Source: Methylobacterium dankookense (GTDB lineage Bacteria > Pseudomonadota > Alphaproteobacteria > Rhizobiales > Beijerinckiaceae). From it: a stretch of DNA of 64,000 bases. The position numbers and the translations under genes are program-made. The stretch spans positions 1-64,000 of the forward strand of contig NZ_CABFVH010000010.1 in NCBI RefSeq assembly GCF_902141855.1. The letters run 5' to 3'. The notes below the pieces were generated by a model. It had not been told where the DNA came from and made no database searches. It saw nothing but the letters and a program-made list of their open reading frames with translations. This document shows positions 8,036 to 16,638 of this stretch, one piece after another (the stretch's first letter is position 1; each line of letters opens with the position of its first letter).

Positions 8036-9469
8036 ATGTCGATCCGCTTTCCGGAGCCCGATCCCGGGATCCTCGCCCGCCGCGAGGCGATCCTGGAGGG
8101 CCTGCGCCCGCTGGTGGGGCCCGAGGCCCTGGTCACCACCGAGGACGAGCGCCGCGCCTTCGAGACGGACGGGCTCACCGCCTACCGCAAGATGCCGCTC
8201 GCCGTGGTGCTGCCCTCGACCACCGAGGAGGTCTCGGCGGTGATGGCCTATTGCCACGCCAACGGCGTGCGCGTGGTGCCGCGGGGCGCCGGCACCTCGC
8301 TCGCGGGCGGGGCCATCGCGCAGGAGGACGCCATCATCCTCGGCGTCGGCAAGATGACCCGCGTCCTCGACATCGATTTCGAGAACCGCGCGGCGCGGGT
8401 GCAGAGCGGCATCACCAACCTCGCCATCTCGGGTGCGGTCGGCCACGAGGGCTTCTTCTACGCCCCCGACCCGTCGAGCCAGCTCGCCTGCACCATCGCC
8501 GGCAACATCGCCATGAATTCGGGCGGGGCGCATTGCCTGAAATACGGCGTGACGACCAACAACCTCATGGGCGTGACGCTCGTCATGAACGACGGCACCG
8601 TGGTCGAGATCGGCGGCGACCATCTCGACGCCGCGGGCTACGACCTGCTCGGCCTGATCTGCGGCTCGGAGGGGCAGCTCGGCATCGTCACCGAGGCGAC
8701 GGTGCGGATCCTGCGCGCGGCGGAAGGCGCGCGGCCGGCGCTGGTCGGCTTCTCGAAGGTCGAGGATGCGGGCGACTGCGTCGCGGCGATCATCGCGGCC
8801 GGCATCATCCCCGTCGCCATCGAGTACATGGACCGCGAGGCGATCCTGATCACCGAGGATTTCGCGAAAGCCGGCTACCCGCGCGACGCCGAGGCGATGC
8901 TGATCATCGAGGTCGAGGGCTCGGACGAGGAGTGCTCGTCCATGCTCGCCCGCATCGAGGCGATCGCGCAAGGCTTCCGCCCGACCAGCCTGCGCGTCTC
9001 GAAGTCGGAGGCCGAATCCGCTGCGATCTGGAAGGGCCGCAAATCCGCCTTCGGCGCCACCGGCCGGATCTCGGACTACATCTGCATGGACGGCACCATC
9101 CCCACCGGCCAGCTCGGGCCGGTGCTGGAGCGCATCGGCGCGATCTGCGCCGAGAAGGGCCTGCGCGTCGCCAATGTCTTCCACGCGGGCGACGGCAACC
9201 TGCACCCGCTGATCCTGTTCGACATCAACAGGCCGGGCGAGTTGCAGAAGGCCGAGGCGGCCGGCGACGAGATCCTGAAGCTCTGCGTCGAGGTCGGCGG
9301 CTGCCTCACCGGCGAGCACGGCGTCGGCATCGAGAAGCGCGAGCTGATGCGCTTCCAGTACGATCAGGCCGACCTGGAGCAGCAGATGCGGGTCCGCAAC
9401 GTGTTCGACCCGCACTGGCTGATGAACCCGGCCAAGGTCTTCCCGCTGGAGGGCCGCGTGGCGGCGTGA
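8036..9469 (+). CDS. GlcD-like FAD-linked oxidase (glycolate or D-lactate dehydrogenase type)
   Basis: A 477-residue VAO/PCMH-type flavoprotein oxidising a 2-hydroxy acid to the 2-oxo acid. The FAD-binding PCMH domain occupies about residues 45-225 (RGAGTSLAGGAI and APDPSSQLACTIAGNIAMNSGG). The C-terminal FAD-oxidase domain shows HAGDGNLHPLILFD and CLTGEHGVGIEKR, which carry flavin and metal contacts. No glcE or glcF follows, so it is either a stand-alone dehydrogenase or its partners lie elsewhere; D-lactate or D-2-hydroxyglutarate dehydrogenase are alternatives to glycolate oxidase. It converges on denD across a repeat copy. Confidence 0.85.
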   Translation: MSIRFPEPDPGILARREAILEGLRPLVGPEALVTTEDERRAFETDGLTAYRKMPLAVVLPSTTEEVSAVMAYCHANGVRVVPRGAGTSLAGGAIAQEDAIILGVGKMTRVLDIDFENRAARVQSGITNLAISGAVGHEGFFYAPDPSSQLACTIAGNIAMNSGGAHCLKYGVTTNNLMGVTLVMNDGTVVEIGGDHLDAAGYDLLGLICGSEGQLGIVTEATVRILRAAEGARPALVGFSKVEDAGDCVAAIIAAGIIPVAIEYMDREAILITEDFAKAGYPRDAEAMLIIEVEGSDEECSSMLARIEAIAQGFRPTSLRVSKSEAESAAIWKGRKSAFGATGRISDYICMDGTIPTGQLGPVLERIGAICAEKGLRVANVFHAGDGNLHPLILFDINRPGELQKAEAAGDEILKLCVEVGGCLTGEHGVGIEKRELMRFQYDQADLEQQMRVRNVFDPHWLMNPAKVFPLEGRVAA

Positions 9470-9473
9470 GCCG

Positions 9474-9584
9474 CTCCCCTCCCCCTTGCGGGGAGGGGCC
9501 GGGGGGGTCGTTCAGGATGGAACGCCGAGCATTGGTCGGCACCGCCCCCGCCTCCCAGTCCTCCCCGCAAGGGGGAGGAGAGCC
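9474..9584 (+). repeat. Copy 2 (diverged) of the ~115-bp palindromic element
   Basis: Flanked by CCCC-TTGC-GGGG and CCCC-GCAA-GGGG hairpins, with the internal CAGGAT and CGGCACC words in the same order and spacing as the copy at 33029-33143. It sits between the convergent GlcD-like gene and denD. Confidence 0.65.
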
Positions 9585-9625
9585 CGCCCGGCCCGGCGCG
9601 GACGAGCTGACTTACGGAACGGCCG

Positions 9626-10606
9626 TCACAGCTTCACGCCATGCTCCGCCACGTGCTGCGCCACGATGGCGTCGAGGGAGGCGTCGGCCGTGAAGCCGAG
9701 CCGGTTCGCCGCCTGCGTGTCGAAGGCCTCCGGCCAGGTCTCGATGATGCGCATCACCGCCGGGTCCGGCTCGTGCCGGATCAGGGCGACGGCCTTGTCG
9801 CCCGCGACGCGGCGCAGGGCCTCGATCTCCTCGGCCACCGTCGCCGAGATGCCGGGCATCGTCATGGTGCGGCGGGTGCCGAGGCCCGAGAGGTCGAGGC
9901 CGGCGGCGTGGAGGAGGAAGTTCGTGGCCGCGCCGGGGCTGGCGAACCAGTGCCGCACCGTGTCCGGCACCGGCAGAACGGCCGGCAGGCCGGCGAGGGG
10001 CTCGCGCAGGATCCCGGAGAAGAAGCCCGAGGCCGCCTTGTTCGGCTTGCCCGGCCGCACGCAGATGGTGGGCAGCCGCAGGCCGATCCCGTCGAGGAAG
10101 CCGCGGCGGCTGAAATCGGCGAGCAGCAACTCGCCCATCGCCTTCTGCACGCCATAGGACGAGGCCGGGGCCGGGATGAAGTCGTCGCCGATCACCGGCG
10201 GCAGGGGCTGGCCGAACACGGCGAGCGAGGAGGTGAACACGACCCGCGGCCGGTAGCCCTCGGCCTCGCTCAGCGCACGGATCGCCTCGAAGAGCAGGCG
10301 GGTGCCGTCGAGGTTGACCCGGTAGCCGAGATCCATGTTCGCCTCGGCCTCACCCGAGACGACGGCCGCGAGATGGAACACGATGCCGGGCCGCTCGGCG
10401 AGAGCCGCCTCGGCGGCGCCGGGGAGCGAGAGGTCGGCGGCCTCGGCCCGGACCGGGCCGCTGAAGCCCGCCGGCACCTCCGGCTGCACCACGTCGACCA
10501 GGGTGAGCGCGCTCAGCGGCTCGTTGCCGACGCGGCCGGATTCGACCAGGGCGGCGGTGAGGCGCCGGCCGATCATGCCGGCGGCGCCGAGGATCAGGGC
10601 GTGCAT
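9626..10606 (-). CDS. denD: D-erythronate dehydrogenase (SDR family)
   Basis: NAD-dependent extended short-chain dehydrogenase of 326 residues that oxidises D-erythronate at C2 to 2-oxo-tetronate. The Rossmann motif is GAAGMIGRRL at about residues 6-15; the catalytic triad is Ser in FTSSLAVFG and Tyr/Lys in SSYGVQKAMGE. Start at 10606 follows AGAGGAGA. It is the last gene of the minus-strand sugar-acid operon behind otnK, which supports denD over a generic epimerase. A palindromic repeat lies in the 148-bp gap to otnK. Confidence 0.85.
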   Translation of the reverse strand: MHALILGAAGMIGRRLTAALVESGRVGNEPLSALTLVDVVQPEVPAGFSGPVRAEAADLSLPGAAEAALAERPGIVFHLAAVVSGEAEANMDLGYRVNLDGTRLLFEAIRALSEAEGYRPRVVFTSSLAVFGQPLPPVIGDDFIPAPASSYGVQKAMGELLLADFSRRGFLDGIGLRLPTICVRPGKPNKAASGFFSGILREPLAGLPAVLPVPDTVRHWFASPGAATNFLLHAAGLDLSGLGTRRTMTMPGISATVAEEIEALRRVAGDKAVALIRHEPDPAVMRIIETWPEAFDTQAANRLGFTADASLDAIVAQHVAEHGVKL

Positions 10607-10636
10607 GGGGATCTCCTCTGAGGACGTAGCCATCGT

Positions 10637-10708
10637 TTCCCCCACCCCCAACCTCATCCTGAGGCCCGCTTCGCGGGCACCTCAGGATGAGGTCGGGAAT
10701 GGGGGAAG
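10637..10708. repeat. Type B palindromic repeat inside the otn operon
   Basis: Nested inverted repeat: inner stem ACCTCATCCTGAGG / CCTCAGGATGAGGT (10651-10664 with 10680-10693) around a CCCGC-TTC-GCGGG hairpin, with outer arms of C-runs and G-runs. Related copies: 20875-20891 and 45071-45130. It lies between two co-oriented genes, so it is probably transcribed. Confidence 0.75.
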
Positions 10709-10754
10709 CCCAATCGGCTGGGCATCACCCGCAACGGGCTGGGACTTGGCGGTC

Positions 10755-12020
10755 TCAGCGCATCATCCCGAGGGCGCGGCCGAAGAAGTCGCGTCCGCCG
10801 AAATTGCCGGATTTGAGGGCGAGCAGCATCGGTTCGCCGGCGGCGGTGCGCAGCACCGGCACCCCGGCCGCGATCTCGGGGCCGACCCGGAAGGCGCGCA
10901 GGCCGAGATGGTCGACCACCGCGCCCGAGGTCTCGCCGCCCGCCACCACGAGGCGGCGCACGCCGCGCGCGACGAAGGCGGCGGCGAGATGCGCCAGCGC
11001 GCCCTCGATGGCGTGGCCCGCCCGCTCGACGCCGTGGCGGGCCTGGAGCGCGCGCACCGCCTCCGGGCTTGCGCTGCTCGCGATCAGGACCGGGCCGGAC
11101 TCGACCCGCTCGCCCGCCCAGGCAAGGGCCTCCTCGATCGCGGCGCCCTCCGCGATCAAGCGCTCGGGGTCGAGGCGCAGCACCGGCATCAGGGCCTCCG
11201 CCGCCTCGATCTGCTGCAGCGTCACTTGCGAGCAGCTTCCGGCGAGGCAGGCGGCCAGCCCCCCGACCGGCTCGGCGAGCACGTCCGCGGCCGGATCCGC
11301 GGAGCCGGGCTGCGCCAGCGCCCGGGCGAGGCCGAGCCCGAGGCCCGACGCACCGCAAGAGACCTTATGCGCCAGCGCGGCGCGGCCCAGCGTCTCGAGG
11401 TCGGCGTCGAAGATCGCGTCGGCGATGGCCGCCGCCTTCCCCTCCCCGGCCAGGGCCGCGAGACGCTCGCGCACGGAATCCGCACCCTTGGCAACGGTCG
11501 CCATGTCGATCAGGCCGACCGGGCCCGCGCTCTGGCGGGCGAGCACGCGCACGAGGTTGGCATCCCGCATCGGGTTGAGCGGGTGGTCCTTGAGCGGGCT
11601 CTCGTCGAGCGGCACGGCGCCCACGAAGAGGTGGCCCTGGTAGACGCTGCGCCCGGTCTCCGGGAAGGCCGGGGTGACGAGGGCGATGGCCTCGCCCGCA
11701 TCCTCGCGCAGGGCGTCGAGGACGGGGCCGATATTGCCCTGATCCGTCGAATCGAAGGTCGAGCAGATCTTGAACATCACGTGGGCGGCCCCGCGCCCGC
11801 GCAGCCAGGCATCCGCCTCACGGGAGAGAGCAACCGCTCGGTCGGCAGGGATCGAGCGGCTCTTCAGGGCAACGACGACGGCGTCGACCTCAGGCAAGGC
11901 AAGGTCGTCGGCCGGGATGCCGATGGTCTGGACGGTGCGAAGCCCGGCCTTGGTCAGGGTGTTGGCGAGGTCGGAGGCGCCCGTGTAGTCGTCCGCCACG
12001 CAGCCGAGGGAGAGGGTCAT
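10755..12020 (-). CDS. otnK: 3-oxo-tetronate 4-kinase (DUF1537 family)
   Basis: ATP-dependent kinase of 421 residues acting on 3-oxo-tetronate. DUF1537 proteins were reassigned as four-carbon acid-sugar kinases. The N-terminal domain shows VADDYTGASDLANTL (residues 8-22) and the substrate loop CSTFDSTDQGNIGPV. The C-terminal nucleotide-binding domain shows VVAGGETSGAVVDHLG and LKSGNFGGRDFF. Its ATG overlaps the otnI stop (12017-12020), so the two are translationally coupled. Product is 3-oxo-tetronate 4-phosphate, the substrate of otnC. Confidence 0.93.
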   Translation of the reverse strand: MTLSLGCVADDYTGASDLANTLTKAGLRTVQTIGIPADDLALPEVDAVVVALKSRSIPADRAVALSREADAWLRGRGAAHVMFKICSTFDSTDQGNIGPVLDALREDAGEAIALVTPAFPETGRSVYQGHLFVGAVPLDESPLKDHPLNPMRDANLVRVLARQSAGPVGLIDMATVAKGADSVRERLAALAGEGKAAAIADAIFDADLETLGRAALAHKVSCGASGLGLGLARALAQPGSADPAADVLAEPVGGLAACLAGSCSQVTLQQIEAAEALMPVLRLDPERLIAEGAAIEEALAWAGERVESGPVLIASSASPEAVRALQARHGVERAGHAIEGALAHLAAAFVARGVRRLVVAGGETSGAVVDHLGLRAFRVGPEIAAGVPVLRTAAGEPMLLALKSGNFGGRDFFGRALGMMR

Positions 12021-12799
12021 GCGCGCTCTCCCCGGTAGGACGTGAACCAGCCGAGGCCCTCGACCGTGCCCGCGGCCGGGATGTACTCGCAGCCGACGAA
12101 CCCGTCATAGCCGAGCCGGTCGAGCTCCGCGAACAGGAAGGCGTCGTCCATCTCGCCGGTGCCGGGCTCGTGGCGGTCCGGCACGCTCGCGGTCTGGACA
12201 TGGCCGACGATCGGCATCAGCGCGCGCAGCCGCATGGTCACGTCGCCATGCAGGATCTGGCAATGGTAGAGGTCGAACTGGAGCTTCAGGTTCGGCAGGT
12301 TCAGTTCGCGGATCAGCGCGGCGGCGGCGCCGAAATCGTTGAGGAAGTAGCCCGGCATGTTGCGGGCGTTGATCGGCTCCAGGACGAGGTCGAGGCCCTT
12401 CTCGGCGAGCCGTTCGGCCGCGTGAATCACGGCTCGGCGATAGGCGGCCTGCGCTTGCGGATCGGCCGCGTCGGCGAGGCCCGCCATCATGTGGAGGCGC
12501 TTCACGCCGGTGGCCTCGGCGTAGCGCAAGGCCGTCTCGACGCCGGCCTTCACCTCGTCGAAGCGCTCGGGCAGCGCTGCGAGGCCGCGCTCGCCCGCGG
12601 CGAAGTCGCCGGGCGGCAGGTTGAACAGGGCCTGGGTCAGGCCGTGGCGGGTCAGGCGCTCGGCGATGGCCTCGGGCGGGTGCTCGTAGGGGAACAGGAA
12701 CTCGACGGCGGTGAAGCCCGCATCCGCGGCCGCGGCGAAGCGGTCGAGGAAGGCGTGCTCGTTGAACATCATCGAGAGGTTGGCGGCAAAGCGGGGCAT
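12017..12799 (-). CDS. otnI: 2-oxo-tetronate isomerase (hydroxypyruvate isomerase family)
   Basis: A TIM-barrel sugar isomerase of 260 residues, Hyi/AP-endonuclease-2 family, interconverting 2-oxo- and 3-oxo-tetronate. Metal-ligand glutamates are visible in LEPINARNMPGYF and GCEYIP, with FDLYHCQ between them. The family also contains hydroxypyruvate isomerase; the otnK and ltnD neighbours decide for OtnI. It overlaps otnK by four bases. Confidence 0.9.
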   Translation of the reverse strand: MPRFAANLSMMFNEHAFLDRFAAAADAGFTAVEFLFPYEHPPEAIAERLTRHGLTQALFNLPPGDFAAGERGLAALPERFDEVKAGVETALRYAEATGVKRLHMMAGLADAADPQAQAAYRRAVIHAAERLAEKGLDLVLEPINARNMPGYFLNDFGAAAALIRELNLPNLKLQFDLYHCQILHGDVTMRLRALMPIVGHVQTASVPDRHEPGTGEMDDAFLFAELDRLGYDGFVGCEYIPAAGTVEGLGWFTSYRGERA

Positions 12800-12818
12800 C
12801 GGTTCTCCTCGAAGTCTC

Positions 12819-12921
12819 GCGCCTCGGCATCGACGGATCGGTTCCGAGGCGCGGTCCGGCGCATGAGCGCCGACGCCCGTTCGGGCTTGCGCCGCGCCTT
12901 CGGACGGCTGAAGGCGCGGCG
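12819..12921 (-). other. Two hairpins in the ltnD-otnI gap
   Basis: A 9-bp stem (12819-12827 with 12844-12852) and an 11-bp perfect stem (12890-12900 with 12911-12921, CGCCGCGCCTT/AAGGCGCGGCG) occupy the 125-bp gap. Neither has a T-tract. They may damp or stabilise the polycistronic message; they are not convincing terminators. Confidence 0.5.
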
Positions 12922-12924
12922 ATC

Positions 12925-13842
12925 TCAGGCCTTGGACGGGGGGAGCGTCGCCCCCGAGAGCTGCGCGTAGATCCGCGCCACCGAGGCGTCGTCGTCGCGG
13001 CCCATGCCGGCGCCCGAGGCTGCCAGGAACATCTGCAGCGCGGCCGCCGCCACCGGCACGGGGTAGCGCTCGGTTCGGGCCATGTCCTGCACGATGCCGA
13101 GATCCTTCACGAAGATGTCGACCGCGCTCTTCGGGCTGTAATCGCCGTCGAGCACGTGCGGCATCCGGTTCTCGAACATCCAGGAGTTGCCGGCCGAGGC
13201 GGTGATGACCTCGTAGACCTTGGCGAGGTCGAGGCCCTGCTTGGCCGCGAAGCTCATCGCCTCGCTGGCGGCGGCGATGTGCACGCCGGCGAGCAGCTGG
13301 GTGATCATCTTGAAGGCCGCGCCCTGCCCGGCCGCGTCGCCGAGCTCGTAGAGCTTGCCCGCCATGGCATCGAGGGCCGGCCGCGCGGCGGCGAAGGCCT
13401 GCCCGGAGCCCGAGGCCAGGAAGGTCAGCGTGCCCTCGGCGGCCCGCGCGGCGCCGCCGCTCATCGGGGCGTCGAGATAGAGCCGGCCGGTCTCTTCGAG
13501 CCGCGCGGCGAGGCGCCGGGCGATGGCCGGGTCCATCGTCGCCGAGGAGACGAAGACGGCGCCCGGCCGCATGGTCTCGGCCGCACCGCCGGGGCCGAAC
13601 AGGACCGCCTCGGTCTGGGCCGCGTTCACCACGACGCAGACCACCACGTCGGCGCCGTCGGCCGCCTCGGCCGGAGTGGCGACGCCGCGCCCGCCCGCGG
13701 CCTCGAAGCGCGCCACCGCCTCGCGGTTCACGTCGCAGGCGGCCACGGAGAAGCCCGCCTTCAGGAGCGAGCCCGCCATCCCGGCGCCCATGGAGCCGAG
13801 GCCGATCACCGCGGCGCGGCCCGTCTGTGGTGTGGTGCTCAT
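12925..13842 (-). CDS. ltnD: L-threonate dehydrogenase (beta-hydroxyacid dehydrogenase family)
   Basis: NAD-dependent 305-residue enzyme that oxidises L-threonate at C2 to 2-oxo-tetronate, feeding the same intermediate as denD. Rossmann motif GLGSMGAGMAGSLL at about residues 15-28; substrate loop DAPMSGGAARAAEGTL; catalytic lysine in GAAFKMITQLLAG. The family also includes 3-hydroxyisobutyrate and tartronate semialdehyde dehydrogenases; assignment as LtnD rests on the otnI-otnK-otnC context. Confidence 0.88.
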   Translation of the reverse strand: MSTTPQTGRAAVIGLGSMGAGMAGSLLKAGFSVAACDVNREAVARFEAAGGRGVATPAEAADGADVVVCVVVNAAQTEAVLFGPGGAAETMRPGAVFVSSATMDPAIARRLAARLEETGRLYLDAPMSGGAARAAEGTLTFLASGSGQAFAAARPALDAMAGKLYELGDAAGQGAAFKMITQLLAGVHIAAASEAMSFAAKQGLDLAKVYEVITASAGNSWMFENRMPHVLDGDYSPKSAVDIFVKDLGIVQDMARTERYPVPVAAAALQMFLAASGAGMGRDDDASVARIYAQLSGATLPPSKA

Positions 13843-13878
13843 CGGATTCCGTCCTGTGGTCCTGACGATGTGGCGTCC

Positions 13879-14049
13879 GCCCCCTCCCCCTTTGCGGGGG
13901 AGGGTGGCCCCCGAAGGGGGTCGGGAGAGGGGAGGCGACGGCGCCGCAGGGGTCTCGCGCCCGTCACACCCGCCCAGCCCTTGTCTGAAGCGGGGTTCGC
14001 TTCTCCCGCCTCGCTCCGCTCGGCACCCTCCCCCGCAAAGGGGGGAGGG
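13879..14049. repeat. Composite palindromic repeat between ltnD and the permease gene
   Basis: Hairpins of the CCCTCCCCC-TTTGC-GGGGGAGGG type stand at each end (13881-13904 and 14025-14049). The interior differs from the 115-bp family. It fills most of the 220-bp gap between two co-oriented genes and is presumably transcribed. Confidence 0.65.
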
Positions 14050-14062
14050 TTGAGGTCGCGGC

Positions 14063-15376
14063 TCAGCGGTTCACCAGCCCCTTCGGCGTGACGAAGACGC
14101 AGAGGGCACCGACCACCAGCATCACGGCGAGCGCGTACATGCCGGCCGCCGTGCTGCCGGTGCTGTCGCGCAGGGCCCCGATCACGTAGGGGCTGACGAA
14201 GCCGGCGAGGTTGCCCACCGAGTTGATCAGCGCGATGCCGGCCGCCGCGCCGGTGCCGGCGAGGAAGGCGGTGGGCAGCGACCAGAACAGGGGCGCGCAG
14301 GTGAGCACGCCGCCGGCCGCCACCGAAAGCGCCGCGATGGCGACGACCGTGCTGCCCGTGCCCGCTGCGACGACGAAGCCGACGGCGCCCAGCAGCGCCG
14401 GGACGATCAGGTGCCAGCGGCGCTCGCGCATCCGGTCGGCGCTGCGGCCGAGCAGGATCATCACGAAGACCGCGAACAGGAACGGGATCGCGCTGACGAG
14501 GCCGATATTGAGGTTGCCCTGGATGCCCGACGCCTTGACGATCGTCGGCATCCAGAAGGTCAGCCCGTACTGGCCGGTGACGAAGGCGAAGTAGATCAGG
14601 CTCATGAACCACACGCGGCCGTTGCGGAACACGGTGGCGATGGAGTGTGGGCTCTCGGTCTTGCCCTCGCGCTCGGCGGCGATGTCGCGCTCGATCACTG
14701 CCTTCTCCGGCTCGGAGAGCCAGGTCGCGTCGGCAGGCTTGTTGTCGAGATAGAAGAACACGGCCGCGCCGACGAGGATGGCGGGCACCGCCTCGATCAG
14801 GAACATCCACTGCCAGCCCGACAGGCCGTGGGCGCCGTTGAACGCGTCCATGATCCAGCCCGAGAGCGGGTTGCCGAAGATGCCGGAGACGGGAATCGCC
14901 GACATGAACACGGCGATGACCCGGGCTCGCCGATGAGAGGGGAACCACGAGGTCACGTAGAGGATCACGCCCGGGTAGAAGCCCGCCTCAGCGAGGCCGA
15001 GCAGGAAGCGCATGATGTAGAAGGAAGTGGCCGAGTTCACGAACATGAACGCGCCGGAGATCAGGCCCCAGGTGATCATGATCCGCGCGATCCAGACGCG
15101 CGCGCCGACCCGGTGCAGGATCACGTTCGAGGGGACCTCGAACAGGAAGTATCCGATGAAGAACAGGCCCGCGCCGAGACCGTAGACCGTCTCGCTGAAC
15201 TGCAGCTCCTGCGACATCTGCAGCTTGGCGAAGCCGACGTTCACGCGGTCGAGATAGGCGATCACGTAGCAGAGCATCAGGAACGGCACGAGGCGCCAGA
15301 ACACCTTCGTGTAGGTCTGCTCCACGAAATCCTTCTGCGGCACGGCGCCGGGCGCCGCAGCGGCTTGCACGGACAT
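14063..15376 (-). CDS. MFS permease, anion:cation symporter family (probable four-carbon sugar acid importer)
   Basis: A 437-residue transporter with twelve predicted membrane segments. Early loop YLDRVNVGFAKLQM and the first cytoplasmic-loop region FEVPSNVILHRVGARVW are typical of the ACS family that carries tartrate, phthalate and other organic anions. The ATG at 15376 has GGGAGAA upstream. It is the first gene of the minus-strand operon and sits next to the LacI operators, so it is the likely uptake system for threonate or erythronate; the substrate is inferred from context. Confidence 0.85.
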   Translation of the reverse strand: MSVQAAAAPGAVPQKDFVEQTYTKVFWRLVPFLMLCYVIAYLDRVNVGFAKLQMSQELQFSETVYGLGAGLFFIGYFLFEVPSNVILHRVGARVWIARIMITWGLISGAFMFVNSATSFYIMRFLLGLAEAGFYPGVILYVTSWFPSHRRARVIAVFMSAIPVSGIFGNPLSGWIMDAFNGAHGLSGWQWMFLIEAVPAILVGAAVFFYLDNKPADATWLSEPEKAVIERDIAAEREGKTESPHSIATVFRNGRVWFMSLIYFAFVTGQYGLTFWMPTIVKASGIQGNLNIGLVSAIPFLFAVFVMILLGRSADRMRERRWHLIVPALLGAVGFVVAAGTGSTVVAIAALSVAAGGVLTCAPLFWSLPTAFLAGTGAAAGIALINSVGNLAGFVSPYVIGALRDSTGSTAAGMYALAVMLVVGALCVFVTPKGLVNR

Positions 15377-15461
15377 GAGCGTTCTCCCTGGCCGACCGAT
15401 TCCGGGCGGCTGCACGATTCACCGCTCGTCCGGCGGCGCTGGAGTGATGCGTACCATCGGT

Positions 15462-15499
15462 TTGGCAGCGCTGCCAACTTTTTTTGGCAGCGCTGCCAA
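15462..15499. promoter_or_regulatory. Tandem palindromic operators for the divergent LacI-type regulator
   Basis: Two identical 16-bp perfect palindromes, TTGGCAGCGCTGCCAA, at 15462-15477 and 15484-15499, with centres 22 bp apart (about two helical turns). The CG-centred dyad is typical of LacI-family sites. On the minus strand the first palindrome supplies TTGGCA as a -35 for the permease (TACGCA 18 bp further). On the plus strand TTGGTT (15501) with TGTTAT (15525) could serve the regulator. Occupancy would block the permease promoter. Confidence 0.85.
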
Positions 15500-15621
15500 T
15501 TTGGTTGTGACGGCTGCGCGCGCTTGTTATGCCTTCGCAGCCGCTCCAGCCCCTCGTCCCGACGCGCCCTCGCGCGCCGAACCGGCGGCCAGTTCGGCTC
15601 GGGAGCGCTCCAGGGCCCGGC

Positions 15622-16638
15622 ATGACCATCCATCAGACACCCGGACGCCTCGTCACCATCGCCGACGTGGCCCGCGAGGCGGGCGTCGGCGAGAGCACGG
15701 TCTCGCGCGTGCTGCGCGGCCACGGCTCCTTCTCGAAGAAGGCGGGCGAGCGCGTGCTGGAGGCGGCCACCCGGCTCGGCTACGTGCCGAACCGGCTCGC
15801 CGGCTCACTCGCGGGCAACGCCGCCTCGGGGGGCTCGGGGCTGGTGGGCATCATCATCCCCTCGCTCGCCAACATCGTCTTCCCCGACCTGCTGCGCGGG
15901 CTCACGGGCGCGCTCGACGTCACCGGATTCCAGAGCGTGATCGGGGTGAGCGACTACGATCCCGAGCGCGAGGAGGCGCTGGTCTCAGGGCTCCTGTCCT
16001 GGCGCCCCGCCGCCCTGGTGCTGACGGGGCTGGAGCACACGCCGGCCACGGTGACGCGCCTGCGCACGGCCGGCATCCGGGTCGTCGAGATGATCGATAC
16101 GGACGGACCCGGCCTCGACCTCGTGGTCGGCTTCTCGAACCGGGCGGTGGGCCATGCCAGCGCCCGCCACCTGATCGGGCGCGGCTACCGGCGCATCGCC
16201 TATGTCGGGCACGATCTCGGGCGCGACCTGCGTGCGGCCAAGCGGCTCGCGGGGTTCGAGGCGGCGCTCGCCGAATCGGGCATGGCCCTCCACGCGAGCG
16301 AGCTCGTCGACGGTCCCTCCTCCTCGGCGGCGGGGCGCGCGGCCCTCGACGCGCTGATGGCGCGGGTGCCGGATGTCGACGCGGTCTACTTCTCCAACGA
16401 CGACATGGCGCTCGGCGGCTATTTCTGCTGCCTCGGCCACGGCTGGGCCGTGCCGGGCCGGGTCGCCCTGTTCGGCTGCCACGCCCTCGACATCACCGCG
16501 TCGATGCCGCAGCCGCTCTCGACCATGCGCACGCCCCGCCTGGAGATCGGCCGCACCTGCGCCGAGCGCCTCACGGCGGGCGGCCCCCCGGGCACGGTCG
16601 ATCTCGGATTCGAACTCAGCGAAGGAGCGACGGCATGA
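15622..16638 (+). CDS. LacI-family regulator of the sugar-acid cluster
   Basis: A 338-residue repressor with an N-terminal helix-turn-helix (TIADVAREAGVGESTVSRVL, about residues 13-32) and a hinge at about 50-60. The periplasmic-binding-protein-like effector domain runs to the C-terminus (LVGIIIPSLANIVFPDLLRG onward). The ATG at 15622 is the last before the HTH; longer frames would cross the promoter. Its stop overlaps the otnC ATG. The inducer is probably threonate, erythronate or a pathway intermediate, by inference from the divergent operon. Confidence 0.9.
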   Translation: MTIHQTPGRLVTIADVAREAGVGESTVSRVLRGHGSFSKKAGERVLEAATRLGYVPNRLAGSLAGNAASGGSGLVGIIIPSLANIVFPDLLRGLTGALDVTGFQSVIGVSDYDPEREEALVSGLLSWRPAALVLTGLEHTPATVTRLRTAGIRVVEMIDTDGPGLDLVVGFSNRAVGHASARHLIGRGYRRIAYVGHDLGRDLRAAKRLAGFEAALAESGMALHASELVDGPSSSAAGRAALDALMARVPDVDAVYFSNDDMALGGYFCCLGHGWAVPGRVALFGCHALDITASMPQPLSTMRTPRLEIGRTCAERLTAGGPPGTVDLGFELSEGATA

